From positions 62,001 to 126,000 of the forward strand of contig JANWWK010000053.1 in assembly GCA_025056175.1 (NCBI GenBank): a stretch of DNA of 64,000 nucleotides, read 5' to 3'. The notes below the pieces were generated by a model. It searched no databases. It was given only the letters and a program-made list of their open reading frames with translations, and was not told where the DNA came from. The number at the start of each line of letters is the position of its first letter. The first letter of the stretch is position 1. This document shows positions 16,766 through 25,009 of this stretch, piece by piece. The translations under genes were made by a program, and so were the position numbers. Source of the stretch: Anaerolineales bacterium. Lineage in GTDB: Bacteria > Chloroflexota > Anaerolineae > Anaerolineales > Villigracilaceae.

Positions 16766-16789
16766 ATTGTAGCACCCCTGGCAAGCGCT

Positions 16790-17317
16790 TCAGAATGATT
16801 TGCTGATGTTCTCCACGTGAGAAGAATGACGCGCGAGGATGTACCTGGTCGATTGAAAAGCGAGTTCGGGCAGGCCGTTGATGGCAAACCACGCTGCGGC
16901 ATCAGCGTCGTCGCCCGCCCGGAGCAGGCCGCCTCGTACCTGTCCTCGATAGAAGATAACGAAATCGGCTCCGCGCTCGTGTTCTCGCCCGTGACGAATA
17001 TCCAGGATACCGCACAAGGTAACTTCCAGCCCGGTTTCTTCCAGGCACTCGCGGATGGCGGCTTCGGCGGGGTCTTCCTCAGCGTTGACAAAACCCGCTG
17101 GGAGAGTCCACAGGCCGCGAAACGGTTCATTGACGCGCCGTACCAGCAAGACTTTCCCGTCCTGCTCCACCAGCACAGCCGCGGCCACTTTGGGGTCAGC
17201 AAAGAAAATCCAGCCGCAGGATGGGCAAACCGGTCGCTCACGGCCAAATTTGACCTGCAAGACGACCGGTGCGGCGCAACGAGGACAGTAGTGAACGTCT
17301 TCGGCTCTCATGGGCAT
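16790..17317 (-). CDS. Nudix hydrolase with N-terminal zinc ribbon
   Basis: 175-residue Nudix hydrolase. Residues 10-35 form a zinc ribbon with two Cys-x2-Cys knuckles (CPRCAA and CPSCGW). The Nudix box follows the rule G-x5-E-x7-REUXEEXG: GFVNAEED, then IRECLEETGLEV. This layout is shared by NADH pyrophosphatase-like and ADP-ribose pyrophosphatase-like proteins, which hydrolyse nucleoside diphosphate-X compounds with Mg2+. The NudC-specific signature was not recognised, so the substrate is open. No strong ribosome-binding site is seen. It follows the anti-sigma gene by 21 bases and may be a member of the same operon. Confidence 0.88.
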   Translation of the reverse strand: MPMRAEDVHYCPRCAAPVVLQVKFGRERPVCPSCGWIFFADPKVAAAVLVEQDGKVLLVRRVNEPFRGLWTLPAGFVNAEEDPAEAAIRECLEETGLEVTLCGILDIRHGREHERGADFVIFYRGQVRGGLLRAGDDADAAAWFAINGLPELAFQSTRYILARHSSHVENISKSF

Positions 17318-17338
17318 CGAATCGGGCTTTCACCTGCC

Positions 17339-18055
17339 CTATCGTTTGTTCTTTCGCTCGAAATCGGCCTGCGCCTGTCGCTGAACAAACCAGGCGGAGA
17401 CTGCCATCAGCAGGGCGGTGACCAGCAGAGCCGCTTGCAGCCAGCCGGGAACCTGCCAGGACTGGCTCGCTGGGGTTTGGGCAACACGATGTTCCTCACC
17501 GGTTGTCTTGGCGAGCGGCTGTTCGACTGTTTCAGTCGGTAAGGCGGCCATGCTGCGCATGGTTTCTTCGGTGGGCGCGGCGGAATCGTCTGTGGAAGCG
17601 GCCACAGTAGCCTGTGGGACGAGAGCCTCCTGCGTGCCGGCAGCCTGCGGTAAGGCTTCGGGCGCAGCAGGCGCTTCCAGCATTGGCCCTCCGCCCACGC
17701 CGTAGGCGGGCGCCGAGTCCGGAGTGGCCGCCGTCAGTCCTCCCAGTCCATTGAGAGCAAACGTCAACACCAGGAGCAGACTTGCAAAGGCCGAGGCCAG
17801 GCGAAAGAACGAAAAGCTACGCGGCACAGGCGCCCTGACACCAGCCATCTGCGGCGTCAACGTGAAATTGCGCGGCGCGCGCCGGACGGGCATCTGGCGC
17901 AACAAGGTACGCGATTGGCTTAATTGCCGATAAATGGCCTGTAATTCCGCGTCTGCCGCCAGGCGTTCCTGCAAACGGACGGCTTCCTGTGGATGAAGCT
18001 GTCCATCCAGCAGGGCAGAGAGTTGTTCGACGTCACGGAAAGAGGGGGAAGTCAT
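17339..18055 (-). CDS. Membrane anti-sigma factor without zinc motif
   Basis: 238-residue predicted anti-sigma factor paired with the upstream ECF sigma gene by an ATGA overlap. The N-terminal 60 residues (LSALLDGQLHPQEAVRLQER) have the helical layout of anti-sigma domains but no cysteine, so this one lacks the ZAS zinc site that the pair at 2158-2769 has. A first helix lies at about 84-105 (FFRLASAFASLLLVLTFAL) and a second at about 203-223. Between them is an Ala/Pro/Thr-rich loop of about 95 residues that would be extracytoplasmic. The loop could be a sensor or cleavage region, which is inference. Confidence 0.82.
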   Translation of the reverse strand: MTSPSFRDVEQLSALLDGQLHPQEAVRLQERLAADAELQAIYRQLSQSRTLLRQMPVRRAPRNFTLTPQMAGVRAPVPRSFSFFRLASAFASLLLVLTFALNGLGGLTAATPDSAPAYGVGGGPMLEAPAAPEALPQAAGTQEALVPQATVAASTDDSAAPTEETMRSMAALPTETVEQPLAKTTGEEHRVAQTPASQSWQVPGWLQAALLVTALLMAVSAWFVQRQAQADFERKNKR

Positions 18056-18660
18056 AGTGCGGCCTCACTTTCCAGACGGAAGGCAGCGGGCAAAAGTTCC
18101 ACAAACGCTTGCAAACACTCGCGCAAACGCAAGCGGGCGCGCGCCAGACGGCTTTTGACGGTCCCAAGCGGGGTGCGGACGATGGCTGCCACCTCGGCGT
18201 AATCCATGCCCTGAACATCGGCCAGAACCACCACAGCACGAAAATCGGTCGGCAAGGCGTTCAGGCATTCCTGAATGGCGCGCTCCAGTTCGGCAGTTTC
18301 AGCGCGCTGCTCCGGGGTCATTGCACCATCGGCCAGCCAGCGCGGCGATTCAATTTCCTCGTCGTCCTCGGTTTCCGGTTCGAGCGGGGTCGAGGGTCGG
18401 CGCTTCTGGCGGCGCAGCTCGTCGTAGCAGGCATTTGTCACCGTGCGTAAAAGCCAGGCCTTGAACGAGCCACCGCGGTAACTGTTGATGGCACGGAAGG
18501 CCGAGATGAAGGCTTCCTGCGTGGCGTCAGCGGCCTGGTCTTCATCGCCCAAAATCCGCAAGGCGGTGTTGTAGAGCGCATCCTGGTAGGCCAGCACCAG
18601 CCGGTTGAAGGCCTCCAGGTCGCCGCGCTGGGCATCCTGAATCAGGGCAGATTCGTTCAT
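18052..18660 (-). CDS. ECF-family RNA polymerase sigma factor (second)
   Basis: 202-residue ECF sigma factor. Region 2 spans about residues 14-85 (FNRLVLAYQDALYNTALRIL, DATQEAFISAFRAI, KAWLLRTVTNACYDELRR). A charged linker (ETEDDEEIESPRW) separates it from region 4 (residues 130-185, MDYAEVAAIVRTPLGTVKSR). The start ATG at 18660 has no Shine-Dalgarno sequence; a TACAAT box seven bases upstream would place transcription start at the ATG itself. Its stop overlaps the anti-sigma start. It resembles the SigW/RpoE-like group in length and spacing. Confidence 0.93.
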   Translation of the reverse strand: MNESALIQDAQRGDLEAFNRLVLAYQDALYNTALRILGDEDQAADATQEAFISAFRAINSYRGGSFKAWLLRTVTNACYDELRRQKRRPSTPLEPETEDDEEIESPRWLADGAMTPEQRAETAELERAIQECLNALPTDFRAVVVLADVQGMDYAEVAAIVRTPLGTVKSRLARARLRLRECLQAFVELLPAAFRLESEAAL

Positions 18661-18666
18661 GGGGGT

Positions 18667-18698
18667 ATTGTATCATTAGAGACGGAGTCCGAAGTCTC
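18667..18698 (-). promoter_or_regulatory. Putative leaderless promoter and operator of the second ECF sigma gene
   Basis: TACAAT at 18672-18667 ends seven bases before the ATG, and no ribosome-binding site is present, which fits a leaderless transcript. An inverted repeat (18679-18698, arms GAGAC/GTCTC around GGAGTCC) lies where a -35 element or operator would be. No TTGACA-like box is visible. Confidence 0.35.
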
Positions 18699-18714
18699 CT
18701 GGCTTCGGGGGTCT

Positions 18715-18895
18715 TTCCGAGTTTCCATGATAGGCACTTTTTTGTACACAGAAAACGCGGAAAACACGGAGCAATACGGAAAAATTGTTACTCAACCTGC
18801 TGTTTCCGTACGTTTCCGTCAATTCTGTGTACCGGTTTTCACGGGAAATCCGAGAGAGTCGACTGCGGACAAAATCGGAAGATTTTGGACTGCAT
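18715..18895. repeat. Dispersed-type intergenic repeat
   Basis: About 180 bases between the sigma gene and the DUF2817 gene are built of short related phrases such as AGAAAACGCGGAAAACACGG and TACGGAAAAATTG, with GTACACAGAAAA near 18743 and ACAGAATTGACGG on the other strand. Such ACACGGA-type repeats are familiar non-coding sequences in several phyla and give spurious ORFs of the kind VFRVFCVQ. No gene is supported here. Confidence 0.5.
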
Positions 18896-18896
18896 A

Positions 18897-19997
18897 TCAA
18901 ACAAAAAAAGCCTCGAAGGTCTGACGCGCATCGGACATGGCTTTTGCGAGCCAGGCGGGTTCGGAAGGCAGGTATAGCTCGCGGTATTCGGCATTCACCC
19001 AGCCGGCGGCGGCGCTGCTTGCGCCATGCTGGTTGACCTGGTTCTTGAAAATTGTCACCCGCAGGCTGCGCGCCCCGGCCAGAATGCCCTCGCCAAAGGT
19101 GCCGAACTCGCAGGCCGCGCCGAAAAACTTCGCGCTGGGGAATTCCCGTTCGACCAGCTGGTATTCCCAATCGGTCATATCGCCCTGCATGGTATAGAAC
19201 TCATCCGGGTTGGCGGCGGCCACGCGCGGCAATCCCCAGCGAGCGCGGATTTCGGCAGCCGTCCGTTTCTCATGCGGCGAAGTGACCAATGTCATCTGGA
19301 AACGCGGCCCATAGCCGGTGTGCATATCCAGGTGGATGATTTCCGCATACCCGGCAAAGCAGGAGCGGTAGAGTTCCATCATCGCGCGCGTTTCGGGCTG
19401 GAGCGCGGCGCCGCCAAAGTAAATGCCTTCCGGTTGATGGTATTGCCCCATCAGCGCGGCCTCGCGGATGCGACGCGCGCCAAAGGTCAGCAATTTGTGA
19501 ACGGTCTGCGCGGCGAAGCGAAGTTTCTCTACCAACAGGTGGTTCAACGGACGCCGGGGATTGAGAAATGGCGAGAGCGCGGGGTAATCGGGGTTGAAGC
19601 GGCGCAGGGCAGCGAAATCGCCCTCAATGAAATTGCGGTTCAAATCCACGTTTTGGGGGTTGTTGCGCTGCCAGTGCTTCATGCCCCAGGGGTTAATGGC
19701 ATGAATCAGCAGCAGCCCGGTCGTCTGTGGGTCAAGACGGCGCAGGTATTCCTCGAAGAAGAGTTCCAGCGCGGCAGAGCCGAGGTAGCCCTCAATGCCG
19801 TGCAGGCCGGTGGAGAGGACGATGAGCCGGTCGCGCCGGTCGCGCGGCGCGGCGGTCAGGACATCGGTGGTCAGGTCATCTTCCCAGGGGTGGGCGATGC
19901 TTGTCAGGCGAGCCGAAGGCCACAGCGGGCGGAGCGTCTCCAGCCGGGCGCGAAAGCGGGCGCGGGAGGTCTGGTAGGAATCGGGCAGGGTAGTCAT
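18897..19997 (-). CDS. DUF2817 (M14-like zinc carboxypeptidase family) protein
   Basis: 366-residue cytoplasmic protein of the DUF2817 group, related to M14 zinc carboxypeptidases and AstE/aspartoacylases. The start MTTLPDSYQ at 19997 is chosen because longer frames run into the neighbouring gene. The zinc pattern is readable: His and Glu in STGLHGIEGYLG, and His in HLDMHTGYG. A downstream CEFGTFGE may carry the catalytic Glu. DLNRNF near residue 123 matches the Asn-Arg substrate-binding pair of M14 enzymes. The likely reaction is hydrolysis of an amide or peptide bond, with unknown substrate. It is the third gene of an operon with a zinc ribbon protein and a glycosidase lipoprotein. Confidence 0.82.
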   Translation of the reverse strand: MTTLPDSYQTSRARFRARLETLRPLWPSARLTSIAHPWEDDLTTDVLTAAPRDRRDRLIVLSTGLHGIEGYLGSAALELFFEEYLRRLDPQTTGLLLIHAINPWGMKHWQRNNPQNVDLNRNFIEGDFAALRRFNPDYPALSPFLNPRRPLNHLLVEKLRFAAQTVHKLLTFGARRIREAALMGQYHQPEGIYFGGAALQPETRAMMELYRSCFAGYAEIIHLDMHTGYGPRFQMTLVTSPHEKRTAAEIRARWGLPRVAAANPDEFYTMQGDMTDWEYQLVEREFPSAKFFGAACEFGTFGEGILAGARSLRVTIFKNQVNQHGASSAAAGWVNAEYRELYLPSEPAWLAKAMSDARQTFEAFFV

Positions 19998-20004
19998 CGT
20001 TTGG

Positions 20005-20280
20005 TCATCTTTCCAGAACTTGAATGACAATACCGCCAAGGCGGGCTTCATCGGCATAACAGCGCACTCCGCCAATAAAGCATTCATGAAAAGGATAGGG
20101 TTGGCCGCTGCCGCGCAAAACAGCGCGGAAGCCGCCACTCATGTCTTCGTTATAAAAATCGAGCGGGTGGCCTTGAGAATCGCAGGCCTGGGCGGCGCAC
20201 TGCGGACAAACGGCGCGCGGATAACGCGGGTCGAAGCGCATCGGCGCGCCGCAGAGTGGACAGGCACAATATTCGTTCAT
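20005..20280 (-). CDS. Small zinc-ribbon protein, unknown
   Basis: 91-residue protein with an N-terminal zinc ribbon: CPLCGAPM near residue 8 and CPQCAAQAC near 26. The second half (GGFRAVLRGSGQPYPFHECFIGGVRCYADEARLGG) is compact and not recognised. The start at 20280 lies five bases after the stop of the upstream gene, with no clear ribosome-binding site, so translation is probably coupled. Its stop lies seven bases before the DUF2817 start. Confidence 0.75.
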   Translation of the reverse strand: MNEYCACPLCGAPMRFDPRYPRAVCPQCAAQACDSQGHPLDFYNEDMSGGFRAVLRGSGQPYPFHECFIGGVRCYADEARLGGIVIQVLER

Positions 20281-20285
20281 GATGT

Positions 20286-21770
20286 TCAGCGCAGCAGGAT
20301 GGGAATTTCGGTCAATCGAATGTTTTTGCCTGGTACGACAGGCTGCCAGGTATATCCACCCTGCTCCTCGGGAACAACGCTGACTTGCTCGCTCAAGCCA
20401 GATGGAACGGTGAATTGCCCTGTCCCCCAAACGATGTACCGTTCCCGCCCATCTTGACGGACGAAGCGAAAAACATTCGCGCCGCGTCCATCGCAAGAGA
20501 GCGCTTCGGCTTGCTGGAAAGGAATCAGTTCTCGGATGAACAGTTGGAGAGCATAGTAGGCAGGCTGGGGTTCGCTGTCGTGAGCGCGGAGGCCGTAGCC
20601 GCGCCAGTTGTTACCGGGCAGGTCAGACGAATCCAGGTAGGTGTGCCATAGAACCAGGTCATCCCCTAGGGCGTAGGCCGGAACCAGACGACGGAAGATT
20701 TCGGCAGCCTGGGCTTGCGGACTGTTGGGGTAGTTGGTTCGCAGGGTCAGGCTGGCGTCGCGGGTAGCGCCGCTTTCGGTCATCCAAACGGGTTTGTCAG
20801 CCAGACCGTGCCGCTCCAGGAAGGTTTGCAGGGCTTCGCGCTGGCGGCAGTAGCCCTGCCAGTTGCCGTAGTAGTGATAGTTGACTACATCGAACCAATC
20901 TTTGCCGCCGCCCTCCAGGACGCCAGCAAACCAGACTTCTAACGGGTAATCGGCTGGAGCGCTCATGCCAGGCAGAATGATGACTGCATCGGGGTCGCGC
21001 TCGCGGAGAAAGGCAGCGGCTTCGGCCAGAAAAACGCCCTGTTCCTGAGGACTGAACCCATCACGCGGGGCCAACGGAATGCGTTCGGCACCGCCAGGCT
21101 GTTTTTCGCCGGGGTCGGCGGCGCGCCAATGGTCCATCTCATTACCCAGTTCCCAGTAACGGATGTATGGCCCGTAACGGGCAATCACTTTTTCCAGGTA
21201 GTCCCGTGCTTCAACACCAAGAGTCTTTTGAAAACGCGCTGGGGCGCGTTCCCAGGGAGGCGTGGGTGAAGCGTATTGCATCGCAAACAAGGTGACAATC
21301 GGCTCGAAATCGGAAACGGTCAGAACAGCATCGGCTTCGGTGAAACGCCATTGGCCCTGCTGCGGCTCGACAACATCCCAAAACAGGTCGGCGAGCGGGG
21401 ACTGGCGGAAGGCATGAATGCCCAAGGCGCGAAAATCATCAAAAATCCAGGCGGGCTGGAGGTAAGGGGTGCGGGTATCTATTGCGCCACGGCGGGAATC
21501 ATCCACATAGAAGCGAATAAAGTTCAGCCCAATTTGAATCTGCTTTGGACGGAGCAAAGCGGGCGAGGTTGGGCTTTCTGCCAACGCAGGAGAGGCTGTT
21601 GGTTCAGCAGGAGCAGGCAAAGGAGGTGGAAACGTTGGCGGCAGGAGAGATGGACGGGCAGGCGGGGCTGAGGTTGGCGCAGGTGGAGCAGCAGGAGGCG
21701 GGGAAACGCCCAAATTGCAGGCTGCCAGGAAGAACAATAGGCCTGCCCAAAACAAGACTCTGGTTTTCAT
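20286..21770 (-). CDS. Glycoside hydrolase-like lipoprotein (clan GH-A fold)
   Basis: 494-residue predicted lipoprotein. The lipobox is FFLAAC (Cys 18), followed by a Pro/Ala/Thr linker to about residue 75. The rest fits a (beta/alpha)8 barrel glycosidase of the GH5/GH39 type: GLNFIRFY at the first strand, YWELGNEMDHW with the acid/base Glu near 210, and VWMTESGAT with the nucleophile Glu near 330. It would act at the cell surface on a polysaccharide or glycoside; the substrate is not evident. It is the first gene of the operon with the zinc ribbon and DUF2817 proteins. Retention of both glutamates suggests an active enzyme. Confidence 0.8.
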   Translation of the reverse strand: MKTRVLFWAGLLFFLAACNLGVSPPPAAPPAPTSAPPARPSLLPPTFPPPLPAPAEPTASPALAESPTSPALLRPKQIQIGLNFIRFYVDDSRRGAIDTRTPYLQPAWIFDDFRALGIHAFRQSPLADLFWDVVEPQQGQWRFTEADAVLTVSDFEPIVTLFAMQYASPTPPWERAPARFQKTLGVEARDYLEKVIARYGPYIRYWELGNEMDHWRAADPGEKQPGGAERIPLAPRDGFSPQEQGVFLAEAAAFLRERDPDAVIILPGMSAPADYPLEVWFAGVLEGGGKDWFDVVNYHYYGNWQGYCRQREALQTFLERHGLADKPVWMTESGATRDASLTLRTNYPNSPQAQAAEIFRRLVPAYALGDDLVLWHTYLDSSDLPGNNWRGYGLRAHDSEPQPAYYALQLFIRELIPFQQAEALSCDGRGANVFRFVRQDGRERYIVWGTGQFTVPSGLSEQVSVVPEEQGGYTWQPVVPGKNIRLTEIPILLR

Positions 21771-21952
21771 CTTGACCTCCTGCTTACTGAATTTTCGGCC
21801 TCAGACCGCTGACATGGAATTTGGAATCCACACATTCGCGTTCTGCCCGCTCGCAGGTATAAAGTCTGCTGAAGCGGACTGAATCACCAGGTAATGGATA
21901 GCCCCGATATTGACGCGTGCTGTGAAGTGGTTATGTCGGGGCGGGCTGGCGC

Positions 21953-23407
21953 CTAAAACGGCCCGTAATTGATGGCAACAGCCACTGCCAGAAAAACGAC
22001 CGTGGACAGGAGCACCCAGACCCACAACCCCAGTACCCAGCGCAGCCATTTGGGATACGAGATGACCGTCAGGCTGAGGGTGATGAGCAGCGCTGCGTTG
22101 GTGGGGTAGGCCATATTCGAGAAGCCATCGCCAAAGGTGTAGGCGCTGACGGCAATCTGCCGGTTGACGCCCACCAGGTCGGCCAGCGGCATGAGGATGG
22201 GGATGAGCAGGAAGGCTTTGGCCGAGCCGGATGTGATGAAGAGTTCCAGGACAAGCGTGAGGGCATAAATGAGCAGGGCGGCAGCAAAGGGGGTGGTGCC
22301 GGTGAGCGCGTTGTTGGCCCAGTGCAGGACAGTATCCAGGATGCCGCCAGAAGCGATGATGTGCCGGACGCTGGCGGCCATCATCAGGAGTGGCACGGCA
22401 GGCAGGATGCCCACGAAGCCCTCCCAGGCGGCTTTCCAGGCGTTTTTGCCGGCCCCGGCAAGCAATCCTGCGCCGATGCCGCCGATGACGAACAGCAGAC
22501 CGGTGAGCGGCAGGGCAATATCACGCAGGAACTCGACCACCGGCAAGGCCACCAGCACGGCCAAAATCAGGCCAAAGAAAATCCCCAGAAAAATCGCGCC
22601 GCGTTTCATGCGCGGGTCGCGCTCCAAGGCGTCCTCGACCTGAAAGGCGGCGTATTTGGCTTTTTCGGCCTGGTCTTCGTTATAGACGAGCGAGGCCTGA
22701 GGCCGCTGTTCGATTTTACGAGCATACTGGACCAGGAAAACGGCCAGGATGATGTAGGCGACCACGAACAAGACCAGGCGCGGGCCGGCTCCGGAGTAAA
22801 GCGGCAGGCCAGAGAGTTGATGGGCGATTCCGATGGTGAACGGGTTGAAGATGGCGGTGGAAAAGCCGACATTGGTCGCCAGCACCGACATCCCCAGGCC
22901 GGTGAGCGAATCCCAGCCGAGAAAGTAGGCCAGCCCAATCATGAGCGGCACGAGCGGGATGACTTCCTCGAAGATGCCGAAGAAAGCGCCGAGCGACATG
23001 AAGAAAAAGGTAATGACCGGCAGCAGGACGTATTTGCGCCCGCCAAAGACCCGAACGATACGCGACAGCACTGCCCGCAGAATGCCGCTCCTATCCATGA
23101 TACCGAAGGCCGTGCCGACCAGCAGGATGAAGACGATAATTGGCACAACTTTGGTGAGGCCATCGGGGGTGACAAGCACCTCGAAAGGGGCCGTGAACCA
23201 GCGCCACAGGGGATACTCAGGGCGTTCGACAAAGCGGAAAGAGGCCGGGTCAATCGCCTCGCGCCCATCTACCTCGAGGCGGGCATATTCCCCAGCCGGG
23301 ATGACCCGCGTCAGGACGCCCGAAATCATCATCAGGACGAACAGGATGAGAACGGCCTGGACGAATGCCTTTGTGCTGATTTGCGCGCCGGATTTTTGTT
23401 CGCTCAT
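21953..23407 (-). CDS. YfcC family transporter
   Basis: 484-residue membrane carrier of the YfcC group in the dicarboxylate/basic amino acid (DcuC/ArgP-like) superfamily. The start MSEQKSGAQ at 23407 has GGAGG five bases upstream. About 12 helices are predicted. Features are LTRVIPAGEYARLEVDGRE near residue 33, a Glu pair in FFGIFEEVIPLVPLMIG, and FITSGSAKAFLLIPILMPLADL, whose SGSAKA is the conserved hairpin motif. Members move arginine, ornithine or other amino and organic acids; the substrate here is unassigned. It is a single gene; the 182 bases after it hold nothing recognised. Confidence 0.85.
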   Translation of the reverse strand: MSEQKSGAQISTKAFVQAVLILFVLMMISGVLTRVIPAGEYARLEVDGREAIDPASFRFVERPEYPLWRWFTAPFEVLVTPDGLTKVVPIIVFILLVGTAFGIMDRSGILRAVLSRIVRVFGGRKYVLLPVITFFFMSLGAFFGIFEEVIPLVPLMIGLAYFLGWDSLTGLGMSVLATNVGFSTAIFNPFTIGIAHQLSGLPLYSGAGPRLVLFVVAYIILAVFLVQYARKIEQRPQASLVYNEDQAEKAKYAAFQVEDALERDPRMKRGAIFLGIFFGLILAVLVALPVVEFLRDIALPLTGLLFVIGGIGAGLLAGAGKNAWKAAWEGFVGILPAVPLLMMAASVRHIIASGGILDTVLHWANNALTGTTPFAAALLIYALTLVLELFITSGSAKAFLLIPILMPLADLVGVNRQIAVSAYTFGDGFSNMAYPTNAALLITLSLTVISYPKWLRWVLGLWVWVLLSTVVFLAVAVAINYGPF

Positions 23408-23545
23408 GCGGCCTCCCAATAAAATATCAAAATGACCCATCTTTTGAAAAGAGCAGGATGGGCTGATTTTACTTCAAAACCTGTAGCAGGGAGAACACAG
23501 GAAAACCAGATTCGACTTTCCTGCCCCTTTGTCTTACAATCAAAC

Positions 23546-23692
23546 CGTAAACGTAAGAAAGGAGCAGCTGATGCGTTTGCCGCCGCCACCGCCGAGAAAC
23601 TGGGGGCGGTGCTGGTCACCGGCGACCCGGAACTGACGGCGCTGCAAGGCGTTTTGGCAATCGAAGCGCTGGAACGAAAAGGAGGAACATGA
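23546..23692 (+). pseudogene. VapC-type PIN-domain remnant
   Basis: The last 45 or so codons of a PIN-domain toxin are readable, from about KRKKGAADAFAAATAEKLG through AVLVTGDPELTAL to IEALERKGGT and TGA. This is the C-terminal third of a VapC RNase: the ADAF Asp and the TGDPE Asp are catalytic positions of the family. The N-terminal part with the first Asp and the antitoxin gene are missing, so it cannot be functional. The decay is consistent with loss of an old toxin-antitoxin locus. Confidence 0.7.
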
Positions 23693-23693
23693 G

Positions 23694-23727
23694 AAAGACC
23701 GCAGGTATTCGCCTGCGGTCTTTTTTT
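23694..23727 (+). terminator. Intrinsic terminator, possibly bidirectional
   Basis: Stem AAAGACCGCAGG/CCTGCGGTCTTT with loop TATTCG, followed on the plus strand by a run of seven T from 23721. It sits between the VapC remnant and the end of the complex III operon; on the minus strand the T-tract is short (TTTCTC). Confidence 0.85.
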
Positions 23728-23750
23728 GCGAAAGAAATTCCGCGTTACGT

Positions 23751-24422
23751 TTACTGCGCCTGTTCGGGCGGCGTTCCGGCGGAGATGATAGGGCCTTTAT
23801 CCGGCACGCTGGCGGGGCGTCCTAGCGGCATGGCCGGGCGGTTGATGGTGGTCTGTCCGCCGGGGGCGTAGAGCATCAGGTAGAGCAGGGCTTTCTGCGA
23901 ATCGCCGCCGCCCAAAATGTCATCGCCTTTTTGCGCCTTTTCGCCCACGCGGTTGGAGCCAGCCAGGATACCGGCATAACTGCTCAAATCCATGTTCTTC
24001 TGGTTATTGGCAATATCGGCATTATGGCAGGTGGTGCAGGCGGGCGCGCCATCGTACCACAGGTTGGCTTCCAGGAACAATCGCTGCACATCTGCTTTGA
24101 AGGTGGCTGTGCAGGTCTGGCCTTTGACATCGGTAAACGGGAAGGGGTCAGTTTCGGGGTAACCGGCATCAATCCAGGCGGCCACCAGGTCAGCGGCGGC
24201 CACACGGCATTTGGGAACCGCCGCCACAGCCGCCGCGCCGACTTTGGGGGCGGGCAACGTCGCCGGAATCAGCGTTGGGATGGGTGTGGTGACGGGCAGA
24301 GCAATGCCGGTGCAGGTGTTGTTGGTGCGGCAGCCAAAGAAGTACAGCCCAAAAGCGAACACCACCACCAGCGCAGGCAAACCCGCCAGAATGCCCAAAA
24401 CAATTCCTTTCAAATCTTTCAT
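23751..24422 (-). CDS. Mono-heme membrane-anchored cytochrome c
   Basis: 223-residue protein with an N-terminal transmembrane helix (residues 8-30) and one heme-binding CTTCH near residue 133. Between them is a Pro/Thr/Ala linker and a region with three more cysteines (FFGCRTNNTC, KCRVA). The last 35 residues are Pro-rich (MPLGRPASVP). It follows ActE by 62 bases and is the last gene of the respiratory cluster, in the place where many alternative complex III operons have ActF. It is not similar to the NrfD-like ActF. Its role as an extra electron carrier or complex subunit is inferred from position. Confidence 0.8.
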   Translation of the reverse strand: MKDLKGIVLGILAGLPALVVVFAFGLYFFGCRTNNTCTGIALPVTTPIPTLIPATLPAPKVGAAAVAAVPKCRVAAADLVAAWIDAGYPETDPFPFTDVKGQTCTATFKADVQRLFLEANLWYDGAPACTTCHNADIANNQKNMDLSSYAGILAGSNRVGEKAQKGDDILGGGDSQKALLYLMLYAPGGQTTINRPAMPLGRPASVPDKGPIISAGTPPEQAQ

Positions 24423-24484
24423 TTGCAGCCTCGTTTGTCTCGTTCAGCAATTGGAGCAGGGCAGAAGCCTGCAAGAGTTTTCTC

Positions 24485-25009
24485 TCAGGGAGCGGCTTTC
24501 AGGGTGCGGATGTAGTTGACCACGTCCCAGCGGTCGCGCACGGTCAGGTTTTCGTTCAGGGCCGGCATGCGAATCTGGCCGTTTGCGCCCAAAATGCCGT
24601 TGGAAATGGTCAGGAAGAGCGCGCCATCGGCTTTGGTTTGCACCACGTCACTGGTCAGGTTGGCGGGCGGGTTAACCAGCGCGCCGCCGATGATGCCGTT
24701 GCCCTCGCCCGTCGCGCCATGACATTGAGCGCAGTTGATTTGATACAGCACCCGCCCGCGTTCGATGGAGACTTCATCGGCTGGCACGGGGTTGACGGGC
24801 GCGCCCTGCCCCGGAATGTAGGCCGCCCCTTCAATCGGGATAGAGCGGACAGCCACCGGCAGGGGCTTTTCCATCGGCTTGTAAGAAGGCTGAATTTCCA
24901 TGAAGGAAATCCACTCGATTTTGATGATGTCATAGGTAAAAGTCAGCACCACGCCGAGCAACAATGCAGCGGCAGAGATGACCACCATCAAACGTTGAAA
25001 CAGACTCAT
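24485..25009 (-). CDS. actE: Alternative complex III subunit ActE (cytochrome c)
   Basis: 174-residue mono-heme cytochrome c with an N-terminal membrane anchor (residues 7-27). The heme motif is CAQCH near residue 93, and the axial Met is probably in IRMPAL near residue 147, as in class I cytochromes. In alternative complex III the ActE subunit accepts electrons from the iron-sulfur and pentaheme subunits and passes them to the oxidase. It starts with an ATGA overlap with actD. Length and order (after ActD) fit the standard ActABCDE arrangement. Confidence 0.88.
   Translation of the reverse strand: MSLFQRLMVVISAAALLLGVVLTFTYDIIKIEWISFMEIQPSYKPMEKPLPVAVRSIPIEGAAYIPGQGAPVNPVPADEVSIERGRVLYQINCAQCHGATGEGNGIIGGALVNPPANLTSDVVQTKADGALFLTISNGILGANGQIRMPALNENLTVRDRWDVVNYIRTLKAAP

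Noticed and set aside
18676-19170. 164-codon minus-strand open frame between sigma and DUF2817 genes
   Set aside because: It translates the intergenic repeat (VFRVFCVQKS) and overlaps the DUF2817 gene in another frame.
22322-23422. 366-codon plus-strand open frame opposite the YfcC gene
   Set aside because: It is antisense to a clear membrane carrier with a good ribosome-binding site and has the residue bias of a shadow frame.
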